The notes beneath the pieces were generated by a model that had not been told where the DNA came from, ran no database searches, and was given only the letters and a program-made list of their open reading frames with translations. The position numbers were made by a program, and so were the translations under genes. A stretch of 64,000 nucleotides of DNA, taken from contig CBDFLD010000022.1 in the NCBI GenBank assembly GCA_965249005.1, forward strand, positions 310,001 to 374,000, written 5' to 3'. Origin of the DNA: CBDFLD01 sp965249005 (GTDB taxonomy: Bacteria > Acidobacteriota > UBA6911). This document shows positions 46,485 through 55,106 of this stretch, one piece after another. Within the stretch, counting starts at the first letter, position 1, and every line of letters begins with the position of its first letter.

Positions 46485-47450
46485 ATGCCCCACGCGGACA
46501 ACAACCACTGGATGTCGCTGCTAGCAGGCCAAGAGATCAGTGTGCCACCGCCACAATCGGTTGAAGAGATTCCTGCTGTCAGGGCGGCGATGGACTTCTC
46601 AGGCCTGAACGTAGACATGCCCGAGGTGGCGGAGACGCATCGGGTCGTGATGCGGGAGCGAGATGGCTGGGAGCTGGCCGCAGAGGTCTACGTCCCGAAA
46701 GGGGACGGTCCGTTCCCGGTCATCGTCTACTTGCATGGCGGAGGCTGGTGCGTAGGATCACCCGTCGGCGTGAGACGCAAGACGATGCGGCTGGCCGAGC
46801 AAGGGTTCGTGATCGTCAACCTGGATTACTCGCTGGCGCCGGAACGGCCTTTTCCCAATGCTCCCGAGGATGCAGTCTACGCGGCCCGGTGGGTCGCGCT
46901 GAACGCCGCTCGCTTCAAGGGGGACGGCGCGAACCTGGTCATCAGTGGGGACTCTGCCGGGGCAAACCTGTCAGCGACGGCCGTACACGTACTGCACGGG
47001 GATACGGAGGCTGTCGATGGGGGAGACCTGGCCGGAGTACCCGTGAGGTTCACCGGGGCCTTGCTCTACTACGGAGTCTTTGACTTTCCGCTGGTGATCA
47101 AAGAGCCGCTCTCCAATTCGGGATTCGTGGAGACGTGGTTCACCAATGCCTACCTGGGCCCGAACTTCCTGACCAAGGTGAACAACCCGCTTGTGAGCCC
47201 CATCTACTCCCGCCACCTCGCCGAGTTCCCTCCGTGTTACCTGGTGTGTGGGGACGAGGATTCGCTGCTGAGCAACTCGTTGGCCATGACCAAGGCCCTT
47301 ACCGGGGCGAACGTACCGACGACGCTCTCAGTGCCGGCGGGCTATGACCACACCTTCGACTATGTGGAGCACAAACTCCACGGGGTGACTGCTGAGATTG
47401 AACGCATCGCAGGTTGGCTGAGGAAGGTCACACGAAAGCCGGCCAAGTAG
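46485..47450 (+). CDS. Alpha/beta-hydrolase, hormone-sensitive-lipase type esterase
   Basis: 321 residues, cytoplasmic (no signal). HSL-family motifs: oxyanion HGGGW (about 85-89), nucleophile Ser in VISGDSAGANLSA, acid in CGDEDSLL and His in GYDHTFDY. It should hydrolyse short-chain esters. GAGGAGG lies 10 bases upstream of the ATG. Just upstream the reading frame of another phase gives MLVNFMPNPKDSEEV, possibly the end of a lost gene. The gene lies beside the deleted recombinase element and converges with the large PHP-domain gene. Confidence 0.9.
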   Translation: MPHADNNHWMSLLAGQEISVPPPQSVEEIPAVRAAMDFSGLNVDMPEVAETHRVVMRERDGWELAAEVYVPKGDGPFPVIVYLHGGGWCVGSPVGVRRKTMRLAEQGFVIVNLDYSLAPERPFPNAPEDAVYAARWVALNAARFKGDGANLVISGDSAGANLSATAVHVLHGDTEAVDGGDLAGVPVRFTGALLYYGVFDFPLVIKEPLSNSGFVETWFTNAYLGPNFLTKVNNPLVSPIYSRHLAEFPPCYLVCGDEDSLLSNSLAMTKALTGANVPTTLSVPAGYDHTFDYVEHKLHGVTAEIERIAGWLRKVTRKPAK

Positions 47451-47479
47451 GTTCGGTTCCCGGTTCCGCGGGAGACGCC

Positions 47480-50400
47480 TCACTGATCGGGGCGCCCGTT
47501 TTCTGTTGCAATGTTCCAGCGGGCGGCCATCGCCTTCAGCCATTGATTGAGAATTTCTGGGTCCTTCTGTAAGAAAAGAGCGTCGTTGAGCTCGCTCAGT
47601 TGACCGCGAGTTTCCAGCAAGGTGGGACACTGAACCACAACAAGGGGAGTACGCTCGGAAGTCCCCCCATCGTAGTCCGTCACCAGCTCCACCGGCACAA
47701 TCTTCAGCTCGCCGATCGAGCCAGCGGGCGCCCGGACATACCAGACGTATGTGGTCCAGCTGTCAGGAGGCAACTCGAATCCAATCGAGGGGCCGGGGTC
47801 GAGCTGCCAGGCCCGAGGTACATTGGTGAGGGTGAGGCTGCCCCGAACGACTTGGGGTTGTTGATTCCTCATTAAGATTGGAATTGGAACCCGGAAATCC
47901 GGCGCAATGTAATTTGGCTGCCTCCTTCCGGCATCCGTGATGACCACTGGATCGATCCCCTCGTAGACAAACCAGACCGGACTCGACCACGCTAGCTCTC
48001 CATCCTGTTGTGTCACCCGCAGGTACCACCAGTTCTCTCTCAGATAAGGAGCGGAAGGATCTTGCAGTTCGGCCGTGAACTCCCGGACTGCGGGCTCCGG
48101 ACTCCATCTCTGGAGCATGCGGCCGTTCTTCCACAACTCTACCAGCGTGACCGGTTCCGTTCCGCGGGCGTAAACCACCAGGCGATGTTTCGTCTCTCGG
48201 CCCCTCCACTCGGTCCCCATCGGATGGCCGTTGACCGATAGCTTCACGCGCATCCGTGCGCCGGTGGTCGCGAAGGTCTGCTTGGCATAGAGGCCGTCGA
48301 ATAGATCCTTTCTCTTACCGGAAGAAGCGTAGACCGCGGCAACCGGACGCCCCCGATGGTCTCCGCTTCCGATGAATCCCCATCTAAACCCGCGGTTCAG
48401 ACCGTCTTGAGCCGACTTGCCCAGAAGCTGTTGAATATCATTGCGCAACGGTGTCCGCTGAGGGCCCCCTAGAATCTCGTGAGAGCCTCGCGATTGAACC
48501 AGTTCCAGCAGGCGGATGCGCGGATTGTACCAGCTCCAGGTGATGGGCTGGACCCACCGGCTTGGGTCGTGGGGGAAAAGGAATGCATTGGACTCGATAT
48601 TCTTTCGCCGCGCGCTCGCAATGTCTTCCTCGAGGCGTTGCGTCAATCGCAAGGGTGTGTTGCTTTCTGGCACGCTGGCACTATAGAAACGAACCTCCGG
48701 ACCGTCGGTTCGGTGTACCACATTGTGATGACCCTCCTGATAGTTTCCGTTCCGAAAGAACTCGGACGTCCATTCAAAGGCGGCGAAGGCGGCAAAGTGC
48801 TCCCCATTGTTGTAGAAGCTGGCGGCCCTACGAATACGATACCAATCATGCTCGTTCAAATGCTCGGTATGGTCCGCCAACCCGGCAAAGTCGAGCCGGC
48901 GAATATCGCGCAGGTAGCGATAGTTGCTCTCTACGTCGCCATTGAGCACTCCTGGGTCGCGAGAATACTCCGTGTGGTGATGTAGATCGCCGTAATAGAT
49001 GTTCACGTCCTCACCTGCGAATGAGATCGCGTCGTCTGGATGCAACATATCCGAGTGGGGCAAGGGCGCCACCTCATTCGAATCGGTTCCATGGTAGGCA
49101 GGATCAAAGGAAACAAGCTGGGCAGGCTCGTACCCCAACGTCTCCTTGGCGAGGCGATGGACAATAGTGTCCACGGGTCCGTCGGCGTAGGTCCACGCCG
49201 GTTCCCAGGTAAACTCTCGATGTGTTTCATGCCAGGCGAAGTAGAATGCATTTTCTGTCTCAACCAGAGCCACCGGCTCCTTGGTACTTCCCAGTTTATC
49301 GCCGAGGACAAATCGCCGATCATCAGTACCGTCTACGGCGCGGGCGTCGGCCGCGGCTGGACTCCAGGGTCCCTTTTGAAAACTACCCGTGTACCAATTG
49401 CTGCCGCGGTATCGTTGGCCGACAGTGATGAAATCCCGCGTCCCGTCACCCGGAGTGCGTGCCAGGATCCAGAGGCTCCCTGCTCGGTCCACGTGCAGCG
49501 TCGCGGCCTTCGAGGACATCGCCGGTCCAGGGGGTAGCGCCTTCCACTCGCTTCCGGTCCAGATCAAAAGTGCACGCGCAGGGGGACGGACGTTGTAGGT
49601 GACATCCTGTCCTTCAAAGGCGCGCCGGACAGCAATGGGCTCGGAAACCAAGGTCTCCGGCAAAAGCCAAACCCGTCCTTGTCGATCCACTGTCATGGCA
49701 GGACTGCGGCGATGGCCTTCGATCACGGGAGGATCCGCCTGCACCGTCCATCGGCCGCCGGCCCAGCGGGCGAGGCGAATATCGTATTTCTGATCCTTGA
49801 CCACATCGTATGCAAGCCAGAGTGATCCGTCCGCACCATAAGCCAGACGGGGATGCTGTTGCGGCATTCCCCGACCGGGGAGCGCATGGCTATCGGACCA
49901 TCGCGATCCGTTCCAGTTCTTGCTCTGGACCATGCTGCTTCCGGTGCTCCAATCCTCCCAGGCAACCCAGAGCTCGTCTGTGCGCTCACTGAACGCAACA
50001 ACTGGAGCGTAGGCCTTGTCGGGGGCCAGTTGCTGTTCGCTCCCCCAGGTTTGTCCGTCAGAGCGGCGTGTCATCAGAGACCACGCACCGCCCTCTTTTT
50101 GGCGGCTCCATACCACCCACACCGAGGCGTTGGGTCCGGTGCCCAGCTTGGGATTGAAATCCGCCAACGGATGGGTGCTCAACCGGATCTCGGGCTCCCA
50201 TTGCCCGTTCCCCGCAGATCGACGGACGTACACTTCTTCTTGCTCTTCTCGGAAACTCGTATAGGCCACCCAGAGATTGTTCTGCACGTCGACGGCCATG
50301 GAGGCATTGGCGTCGCGGCTTTCCGAGCTGCCGTGCACGAGTTGCTTGGACACGGGTAACAGGTTGTTCTCTTCCGCAGGTTCTTGAAGAAACGCCGCTG

Positions 50401-50662
50401 CCATGGGCCCGGGCACCGGCTGAGCCTTGGCCTCCGCAGAAAAAGGGTAGCTGAGACCCACGTGATCCGATTGACCATACATACCCAGGTCGCTGTCGTA
50501 CTCGAGGGGGTGGTTGTAGTTCAGCGGGACCGCCATCGGCTCCGCGGACACGCTGGAGCGCGACCCATCGCGCGTGACAGTAAAAAGTCCACCAAGAACA
50601 AAAAGCGTGAAAATCCACAGAACCCAACGGTTTCTTGTGTAAGGGGGCTTGGATCTCAACAT
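47480..50662 (-). CDS. Large secreted beta-propeller / PHP-type (DUF3604-like) protein
   Basis: About 1060 residues (ATG at 50662 or 50680). A signal anchor (RWVLWIFTLFVLGGLF) is followed by a long beta-propeller region with sialidase-like repeats (NNLWVAYTSFREEQEEVYV, ASVWVVWSRQKEGG, DGSLWLAYDV, GSLWILARTP; about 100-440). A PHP-like metal-binding domain follows (IYYGDLHHHTEYSRDPG, LADHTEHLNEHDW, FIGSGDHRGRPVAAVY; about 560-880), as in DUF3604, and then C-terminal beta domains. PHP proteins hydrolyse phosphoesters or related bonds; the extracytoplasmic substrate is unknown. It starts 90 bases after the glycosidase-like gene ends. Confidence 0.8.
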   Translation of the reverse strand: MLRSKPPYTRNRWVLWIFTLFVLGGLFTVTRDGSRSSVSAEPMAVPLNYNHPLEYDSDLGMYGQSDHVGLSYPFSAEAKAQPVPGPMAAAFLQEPAEENNLLPVSKQLVHGSSESRDANASMAVDVQNNLWVAYTSFREEQEEVYVRRSAGNGQWEPEIRLSTHPLADFNPKLGTGPNASVWVVWSRQKEGGAWSLMTRRSDGQTWGSEQQLAPDKAYAPVVAFSERTDELWVAWEDWSTGSSMVQSKNWNGSRWSDSHALPGRGMPQQHPRLAYGADGSLWLAYDVVKDQKYDIRLARWAGGRWTVQADPPVIEGHRRSPAMTVDRQGRVWLLPETLVSEPIAVRRAFEGQDVTYNVRPPARALLIWTGSEWKALPPGPAMSSKAATLHVDRAGSLWILARTPGDGTRDFITVGQRYRGSNWYTGSFQKGPWSPAAADARAVDGTDDRRFVLGDKLGSTKEPVALVETENAFYFAWHETHREFTWEPAWTYADGPVDTIVHRLAKETLGYEPAQLVSFDPAYHGTDSNEVAPLPHSDMLHPDDAISFAGEDVNIYYGDLHHHTEYSRDPGVLNGDVESNYRYLRDIRRLDFAGLADHTEHLNEHDWYRIRRAASFYNNGEHFAAFAAFEWTSEFFRNGNYQEGHHNVVHRTDGPEVRFYSASVPESNTPLRLTQRLEEDIASARRKNIESNAFLFPHDPSRWVQPITWSWYNPRIRLLELVQSRGSHEILGGPQRTPLRNDIQQLLGKSAQDGLNRGFRWGFIGSGDHRGRPVAAVYASSGKRKDLFDGLYAKQTFATTGARMRVKLSVNGHPMGTEWRGRETKHRLVVYARGTEPVTLVELWKNGRMLQRWSPEPAVREFTAELQDPSAPYLRENWWYLRVTQQDGELAWSSPVWFVYEGIDPVVITDAGRRQPNYIAPDFRVPIPILMRNQQPQVVRGSLTLTNVPRAWQLDPGPSIGFELPPDSWTTYVWYVRAPAGSIGELKIVPVELVTDYDGGTSERTPLVVVQCPTLLETRGQLSELNDALFLQKDPEILNQWLKAMAARWNIATENGRPDQ

Positions 50663-50751
50663 CGGTTCACTCTCTTCCATAGGTATCGTTTGAAATCTGA
50701 ATTCCGGGTTCGTGATTTCATATCCGAAAGATCGGCTGTCCTCTCCGGCTC

Positions 50752-51984
50752 TCAACCTGCTGTTTGCTGCGCTTCGGTCGCCTTCAGTCCGGTGGGCGGT
50801 TTTGGCTGCGGATTCAATCGATACAGATGAACCTGGTAACTCGAAAAGTCATCTTGGAAGAGCCCCTGACCGACCGCGATGGATCGATCCTCACCAATGA
50901 CGTTCGCGCTTGCGTTTCCCAGGTCGGGAATCGAGAACTCAGCCGTCGTGGCCTCTGGGCGCATCGAGACTGCGAACAAGAAAGTGTCGCCGTCGTATTG
51001 CTTCACCATGAAAGCAACCGGAACCGCCGAGGATACCGTCGCCGTTCCTTCGAGAGTCGGCGTGTTGAGGACCGGAGCAAGCGAGCGAATCTCTCCATTG
51101 ATTTCCCCGACCCCGTCGACGATCTCCGGGTAACGAAAAATCCCATCTGCCCGGAAGCTCGGCTCCCACTCGTGCACGAAGTAGGCGATCCCCATCGATC
51201 CATGGATCAAAGACATCCATACCTCCGCTCGAATCTGATCCGCAGTGGGCCGATGGGTGGGACTGTTGATGTGGGTCGTCTCGATGAAGTTCCAGATGAT
51301 CTTCACTCCCTGGGACCACTCGACGAGATTGGACACCCCCTGAGCGACAAATTCCAGCTTGCCTTGTATATCTGGGTTGGAGTGTGTAACCGGATATATA
51401 TCAAAGGAAAGGATGTCAGCCGCCGCTGAAGCCGCCGGGTAGTAGCTCGTATCCCCGGTGCAAGTTCCTCGACCTTGCCACTGGATGAACGAAACCCCTT
51501 GCCCGAAGTTCAGCCAGACAGGTCGCGTCGCATCATTGGCCTTGAATCGCTGGTAGTTTGTCACCAACTCCGCGGGCGGGATGCAGGGTCCGAACCCTCC
51601 ACTCCCGTTCGGCTGCGCGTTATCCGGCTCATCGACCTGCCTCCATCCGGTTATGACATGGTTCCGGGGCGAAGTGAGGCCGACGGTGTTCTGCCAGGCA
51701 ACGACCGACAGCCCTTCATTCTCCAGTGCCAGCAGCTGAGCCTGGGTCGGGCCCTGCCAGAGAGCAATGTAGGTGTTGATTCCGATGTCCTTGTACAGTT
51801 GAGCCAGAGCCGGATCCTGGACCCAGACCCCGATCGGGAAAAACCCAGCATCCGAAGGCGGGCCGTTCTCCCACTGCCCGTACGGGTTACCGCTGCCCTG
51901 TGCTTGGACACTGCCCCCGGGAGCACAAAGCACAACGCCCAGTACGGTGACAGGCAACAGGCGTTCAAACAGAAAAACTCTCAT
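50752..51984 (-). CDS. Secreted glycoside-hydrolase-like (TIM barrel) protein
   Basis: About 410 residues from the ATG giving signal peptide MRVFLFERLLPVTVLGVVLC. The barrel core contains FFPIGVWVQDPALAQLYKDI, GINTYIALW, VITGWRQVDEPDNAQP (a likely catalytic acidic pair), ADILSFDIYPVTH, KIIWNFIETTHIN and WMSLIHGSMGIAYFVHEWEP, like GH42/GH5-type clan-A enzymes. A small beta domain ends the protein. The exact GH family cannot be assigned by eye. It precedes the propeller-PHP gene on the same strand, probably in one transcript. Confidence 0.75.
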   Translation of the reverse strand: MRVFLFERLLPVTVLGVVLCAPGGSVQAQGSGNPYGQWENGPPSDAGFFPIGVWVQDPALAQLYKDIGINTYIALWQGPTQAQLLALENEGLSVVAWQNTVGLTSPRNHVITGWRQVDEPDNAQPNGSGGFGPCIPPAELVTNYQRFKANDATRPVWLNFGQGVSFIQWQGRGTCTGDTSYYPAASAAADILSFDIYPVTHSNPDIQGKLEFVAQGVSNLVEWSQGVKIIWNFIETTHINSPTHRPTADQIRAEVWMSLIHGSMGIAYFVHEWEPSFRADGIFRYPEIVDGVGEINGEIRSLAPVLNTPTLEGTATVSSAVPVAFMVKQYDGDTFLFAVSMRPEATTAEFSIPDLGNASANVIGEDRSIAVGQGLFQDDFSSYQVHLYRLNPQPKPPTGLKATEAQQTAG

Positions 51985-52080
51985 AGTCTTCAGCAATCCG
52001 CCGAAGGCAGAGGACCTTCGCTTCTATGAGTGTACCGTTTCGAGAAAAGCCCTGTCAAAGCAGGCCAGCGGCGGGCAATA

Positions 52081-52106
52081 GGCTGAAAGCTGATCGCTGA
52101 CAGCTT
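52081..52106. repeat. Copy of dispersed GCTGATCGCTGACAGC-type repeat
   Basis: AGGCTGAAAGCTGATCGCTGACAGC lies directly after the NagB-like stop codon. Related copies are at 13811 and 61104; all are intergenic next to a gene end. Confidence 0.55.
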
Positions 52107-53030
52107 CTAATGCATCTCCGCGTCAACACTACCGATCGCTTCGCGATAGAAGTGAAAATGAACGTTGGGATGCTCGGCCAGCAACGACATGGGCACCGAA
52201 GAATCCGCAAGTCCCTTGGAAATCATGAATGCCGTCAGCCGCATCCCGAAGGGATTGTCGTGGACTCCCGCGTGCCAAATGGAAACCTTCTCCGATTTCC
52301 AGGTCTCCACAGGTCCGACGGTAGCCGCCTGCATCGGAACCATCGACACGTTTCCTCCTCCCGAAGTTCGTGCGTTCTGGATGACCGTCATCGGATGCAG
52401 ACCCACCACCCGCGTCTTCAACTTCCGGTATTCGGCCGCCGATGGAGGCGCGTCCTCGTGCTTCCCAAAACGCGGCAGCGGATCGTTGAAGGCCCAGTGC
52501 TTGACCTCGCCCTGACCTCCTTGCATGATCACGCAGCGCACGTCGTCGAAACTCCGACTGTAGGCATCCAGGTCTCCTGTGGGAAAGTGGAGCTGGTCGT
52601 CCGGCATGCGCGACCGAATCTGATTGAAGCAGAGCTCCAGATCGGCCTTGGCAAACGAGAGTGGATGATCCATCGACACCGGCTCTCCGTCTTGCACCCA
52701 CTCGTCCATGCCCCAGAAATGCGCGTGTCGGAGGTCGATATCCAAAGCGTTGACGATGCGGGCAACCAGCGGCAGCTGCTCTGTCGGACCGATTGGACCG
52801 CATATGCCCGCGGGTCGACTCGAGGTCGCCTGTTTCCACGCATCAATGTATTCGAGGGCTTCCGCGAGATAAAACTCTTCGAGGGTATCGTAGAAACTGA
52901 CCTGAAAGCCGGGACGAGCCAGTTGGGCCAGATCCTTCTCTGCAATCTTGGCGACGTCACCCAGAATTGCGGGATCCAATGTCGTATAGTCCCACCACTC
53001 GGGAGCCACTTTACTCACGGGTCGGCTCAT
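52107..53030 (-). CDS. Glucosamine-6-phosphate deaminase-like (NagB/6PGL superfamily) enzyme
   Basis: 307 residues. Features of the NagB fold: HAHFWGMDEWVQDGEPVSMD with the catalytic MDEW, the phosphate-binding GGQGEVKHWAFNDP (the HxAFNDP motif of NagB) and GGGNVSMVPMQAATVG. Longer at the N-terminus than Escherichia coli NagB. It would interconvert an amino-sugar phosphate and a ketose phosphate; the neighbouring PIG-L deacetylase supports amino-sugar metabolism. It begins 54 bases after the hairpin repeat array. Confidence 0.85.
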   Translation of the reverse strand: MSRPVSKVAPEWWDYTTLDPAILGDVAKIAEKDLAQLARPGFQVSFYDTLEEFYLAEALEYIDAWKQATSSRPAGICGPIGPTEQLPLVARIVNALDIDLRHAHFWGMDEWVQDGEPVSMDHPLSFAKADLELCFNQIRSRMPDDQLHFPTGDLDAYSRSFDDVRCVIMQGGQGEVKHWAFNDPLPRFGKHEDAPPSAAEYRKLKTRVVGLHPMTVIQNARTSGGGNVSMVPMQAATVGPVETWKSEKVSIWHAGVHDNPFGMRLTAFMISKGLADSSVPMSLLAEHPNVHFHFYREAIGSVDAEMH

Positions 53031-53083
53031 GGTTCCTCCGGTATCACTGGTTCAAGGGCGCAAGGGGACGGACGATGTCCAAG

Positions 53084-53164
53084 CAACCCGGCTGATTTCA
53101 TCAGCCCAGATAACCCGGCTGATTTGATCAGCCCAGGCAACCCGGCTGATCAAATCAGCCCAAG
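53084..53164. repeat. Three tandem 27-bp units, each a hairpin
   Basis: Units start AACCCGGCTGAT at 53084, 53112 and 53139. Each holds the palindrome GGCTGATTTGATCAGCC or a variant with a compensating or inverted centre (TTTCATC, TTTGATC, CAAATC), so the stem GGCTGAT/ATCAGCC is kept. The last unit overlaps the end of the PIG-L gene. Confidence 0.85.
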
Positions 53165-53967
53165 TTCTTTTCGTACTCCGAATCGATCCAGCACAGATCT
53201 CCCAACGCGTCCTTTAAGGGATCATAATCTTCCGCGCTGTAGCCGTAGTGCAAATGCCGTCGCCACCCTTCGGCGTATTCGAACCGGCCACTCAACTCTC
53301 CACATTGACGGCATAGCTTTACCATCTCGTCGATATAGAAGTCCATCCCCTGGCTCACGTCCAGCCACTCCTTCTGCGACGCATGGCAGCCCAGCAGTTG
53401 CTGTTTCCGCTCGAGCACCGAGCTGATATCCACATACTGGCCCGAACGAATCAGCTTTCGAAGCATGTTTCTCATTCCCGCCGGGATCGCATGATAGATC
53501 GCGACGGGCCCATCCCATGCGGGCGCGGGCGGATCGCCAATATAATTTGGTGCACCCCTCGCAAAAGCGCCCGTGACCAAGAGCCGGGCGGCATTCTGAT
53601 GGTCCTCCATGTAATCCTCCGGGGAGGGCACCAGCATAATCTGGGGCCTGATTTGACGCACCAGAGAAACGGTCTGAGCGATCAGCGCCGGCTCGTGTTG
53701 GATGGTCAAATCATGAGCGATCGAAGGATGCAGGATCGCTCCGGCCAGCTGCGCCGAAGCCTCCGATTCAGACGCTCGGATTCGAGCGATGGTATCCCGG
53801 TCGTGGACAGTCGTGCCGCAATCTCCGTCGGCCACGTTCCACATATGGATCTCGGCTCCTGCAGCCTTCAGCAGCAAGAGCGTGCCGACCATGAAGAATT
53901 CAATGTCATCCGGATGCGCGCCGGCCGCCAAGACCCGCAATGATGCCGTAGGGTTCACAGGTGTCAT
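53155..53967 (-). CDS. PIG-L/LmbE-family deacetylase
   Basis: 270 residues from the ATG MTPVNPTA, which places the AHPDD zinc motif at residues 16-20 as usual; a GTG 26 codons earlier is possible. Other motifs: VADGDCG, SEASAQLAGA, VPSPEDYMEDHQNAARL with the second zinc site (EDYMEDH). These enzymes remove acetyl groups from N-acetyl-glucosaminyl compounds. The last codons and stop (LG, TGA) lie in the tandem hairpin repeat. The Gfo/Idh/MocA gene is directly upstream on the same strand. Confidence 0.9.
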   Translation of the reverse strand: MTPVNPTASLRVLAAGAHPDDIEFFMVGTLLLLKAAGAEIHMWNVADGDCGTTVHDRDTIARIRASESEASAQLAGAILHPSIAHDLTIQHEPALIAQTVSLVRQIRPQIMLVPSPEDYMEDHQNAARLLVTGAFARGAPNYIGDPPAPAWDGPVAIYHAIPAGMRNMLRKLIRSGQYVDISSVLERKQQLLGCHASQKEWLDVSQGMDFYIDEMVKLCRQCGELSGRFEYAEGWRRHLHYGYSAEDYDPLKDALGDLCWIDSEYEKNLG

Positions 53968-54052
53968 GACTCTATCGATGCCGTTCTGTAAAGAGATTCG
54001 CAAAAGAAGCAATTGGACGATGGTGATCGTGCGCGGCGAGCCCACCTACCAA

Positions 54053-55081
54053 CTACGAGCTTGCGACCTTCACCGCTTGGCCTGTTGCTGCCGACTCGTC
54101 GGCGGCAAGAATCACCCGGTGCGAAATGATCGAGTCCTCAAAAGAAAAACGACATTCCCGTTCCTGACGGATCGCGTCGATGAACTCCGAAAAAAGAGAC
54201 GTATACGGATGATGGGCAACGTCTCCAGAATCCACCAGCTGCGTGTTGAAGGTACTCCAGCCCATCTTGTCCAAGCCCGACAGTGCTCCGGAATGGAACT
54301 TGTCGTTCCAGACAGATCCCTTGGACCCAACCAGATTGACGTTGAACAGGTAAGGTTGGATGCAATCGATGACGGAGGCTGTCTTGCCGACGACGCCGTT
54401 GTCGAACCGCATGATGGTCACGGTCGTGGTGGGATACTCGTATTTTTGAAACTCCGGCGCACTCGATTGACAGGAGTAGCTCATGACTTCAACCGGGCGC
54501 GAGCCCACGAGCCAGATCAAACCGTCCAAGGCGTGACAGCCCGCTGTCAGCAATGAGGAACCGCCAAAGTCCTTCTTGACGTTCCACTCGTACTGACCGT
54601 ACCACGGTCCGATGCCATGATAGTAGTCGCACTCGCCATAGTGAAGATCGCCGAGCAGGCCCTGGTCCAAGAAATCCCGCATGGTGAGAAAGTGTCCGAT
54701 CACCTTTACTTCGAAGCAGACGATGGCGCGCACGCCTGCGCTTTTGACCGCATTCTCCACTCGATCGAGTCCTTCCCGGTCGATGGCCACGGGCTTTTCG
54801 ATCACCAAATGCTTTCCCGCCTTGGCCGCGATCTCGACTTGCTCCGGATGCTGCGGGTGCGGGGTGCAGATGGAAACGACGTCGATATCGGGGGAAGCGC
54901 ACATTTCAGCAAAATCATTGTAGACGGTAATCTTGGAACCGTGGAGCGCGCTCAATGCACCGGCATCCAGTTTTCGCCGGGAAAAAACGGCTCTGGCTTC
55001 CACCCCTTCGATTTCGTTGAATGACTTGATGTGCGCTCCTCCCGCCCATCCATAGCCTGCGATACCCACTCGAATTCCCAT
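54053..55081 (-). CDS. Gfo/Idh/MocA-family oxidoreductase
   Basis: 342 residues. Rossmann motif GIAGYGWAGGAHIKSF at the N-terminus, then VSICTPHPQHPEQVEIAA, the signature GKHLVIEKPVAIDREGLD with the catalytic Lys, and the C-terminal barrel with GGSSLLTAGCHALDGLIWL. NAD(P)-dependent oxidation or reduction of a sugar or sugar derivative. Cytoplasmic. It is followed within 90 bases by the PIG-L gene and preceded 25 bases upstream by the DUF1080 gene, so all three likely share a message. Confidence 0.92.
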   Translation of the reverse strand: MGIRVGIAGYGWAGGAHIKSFNEIEGVEARAVFSRRKLDAGALSALHGSKITVYNDFAEMCASPDIDVVSICTPHPQHPEQVEIAAKAGKHLVIEKPVAIDREGLDRVENAVKSAGVRAIVCFEVKVIGHFLTMRDFLDQGLLGDLHYGECDYYHGIGPWYGQYEWNVKKDFGGSSLLTAGCHALDGLIWLVGSRPVEVMSYSCQSSAPEFQKYEYPTTTVTIMRFDNGVVGKTASVIDCIQPYLFNVNLVGSKGSVWNDKFHSGALSGLDKMGWSTFNTQLVDSGDVAHHPYTSLFSEFIDAIRQERECRFSFEDSIISHRVILAADESAATGQAVKVASS

Positions 55082-55106
55082 GGCTGTCCCCCTGAATAAA
55101 GATCAC

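Noticed and set aside
53084..53164. CRISPR array
   Set aside because: Units are contiguous without spacers and there are no cas genes.
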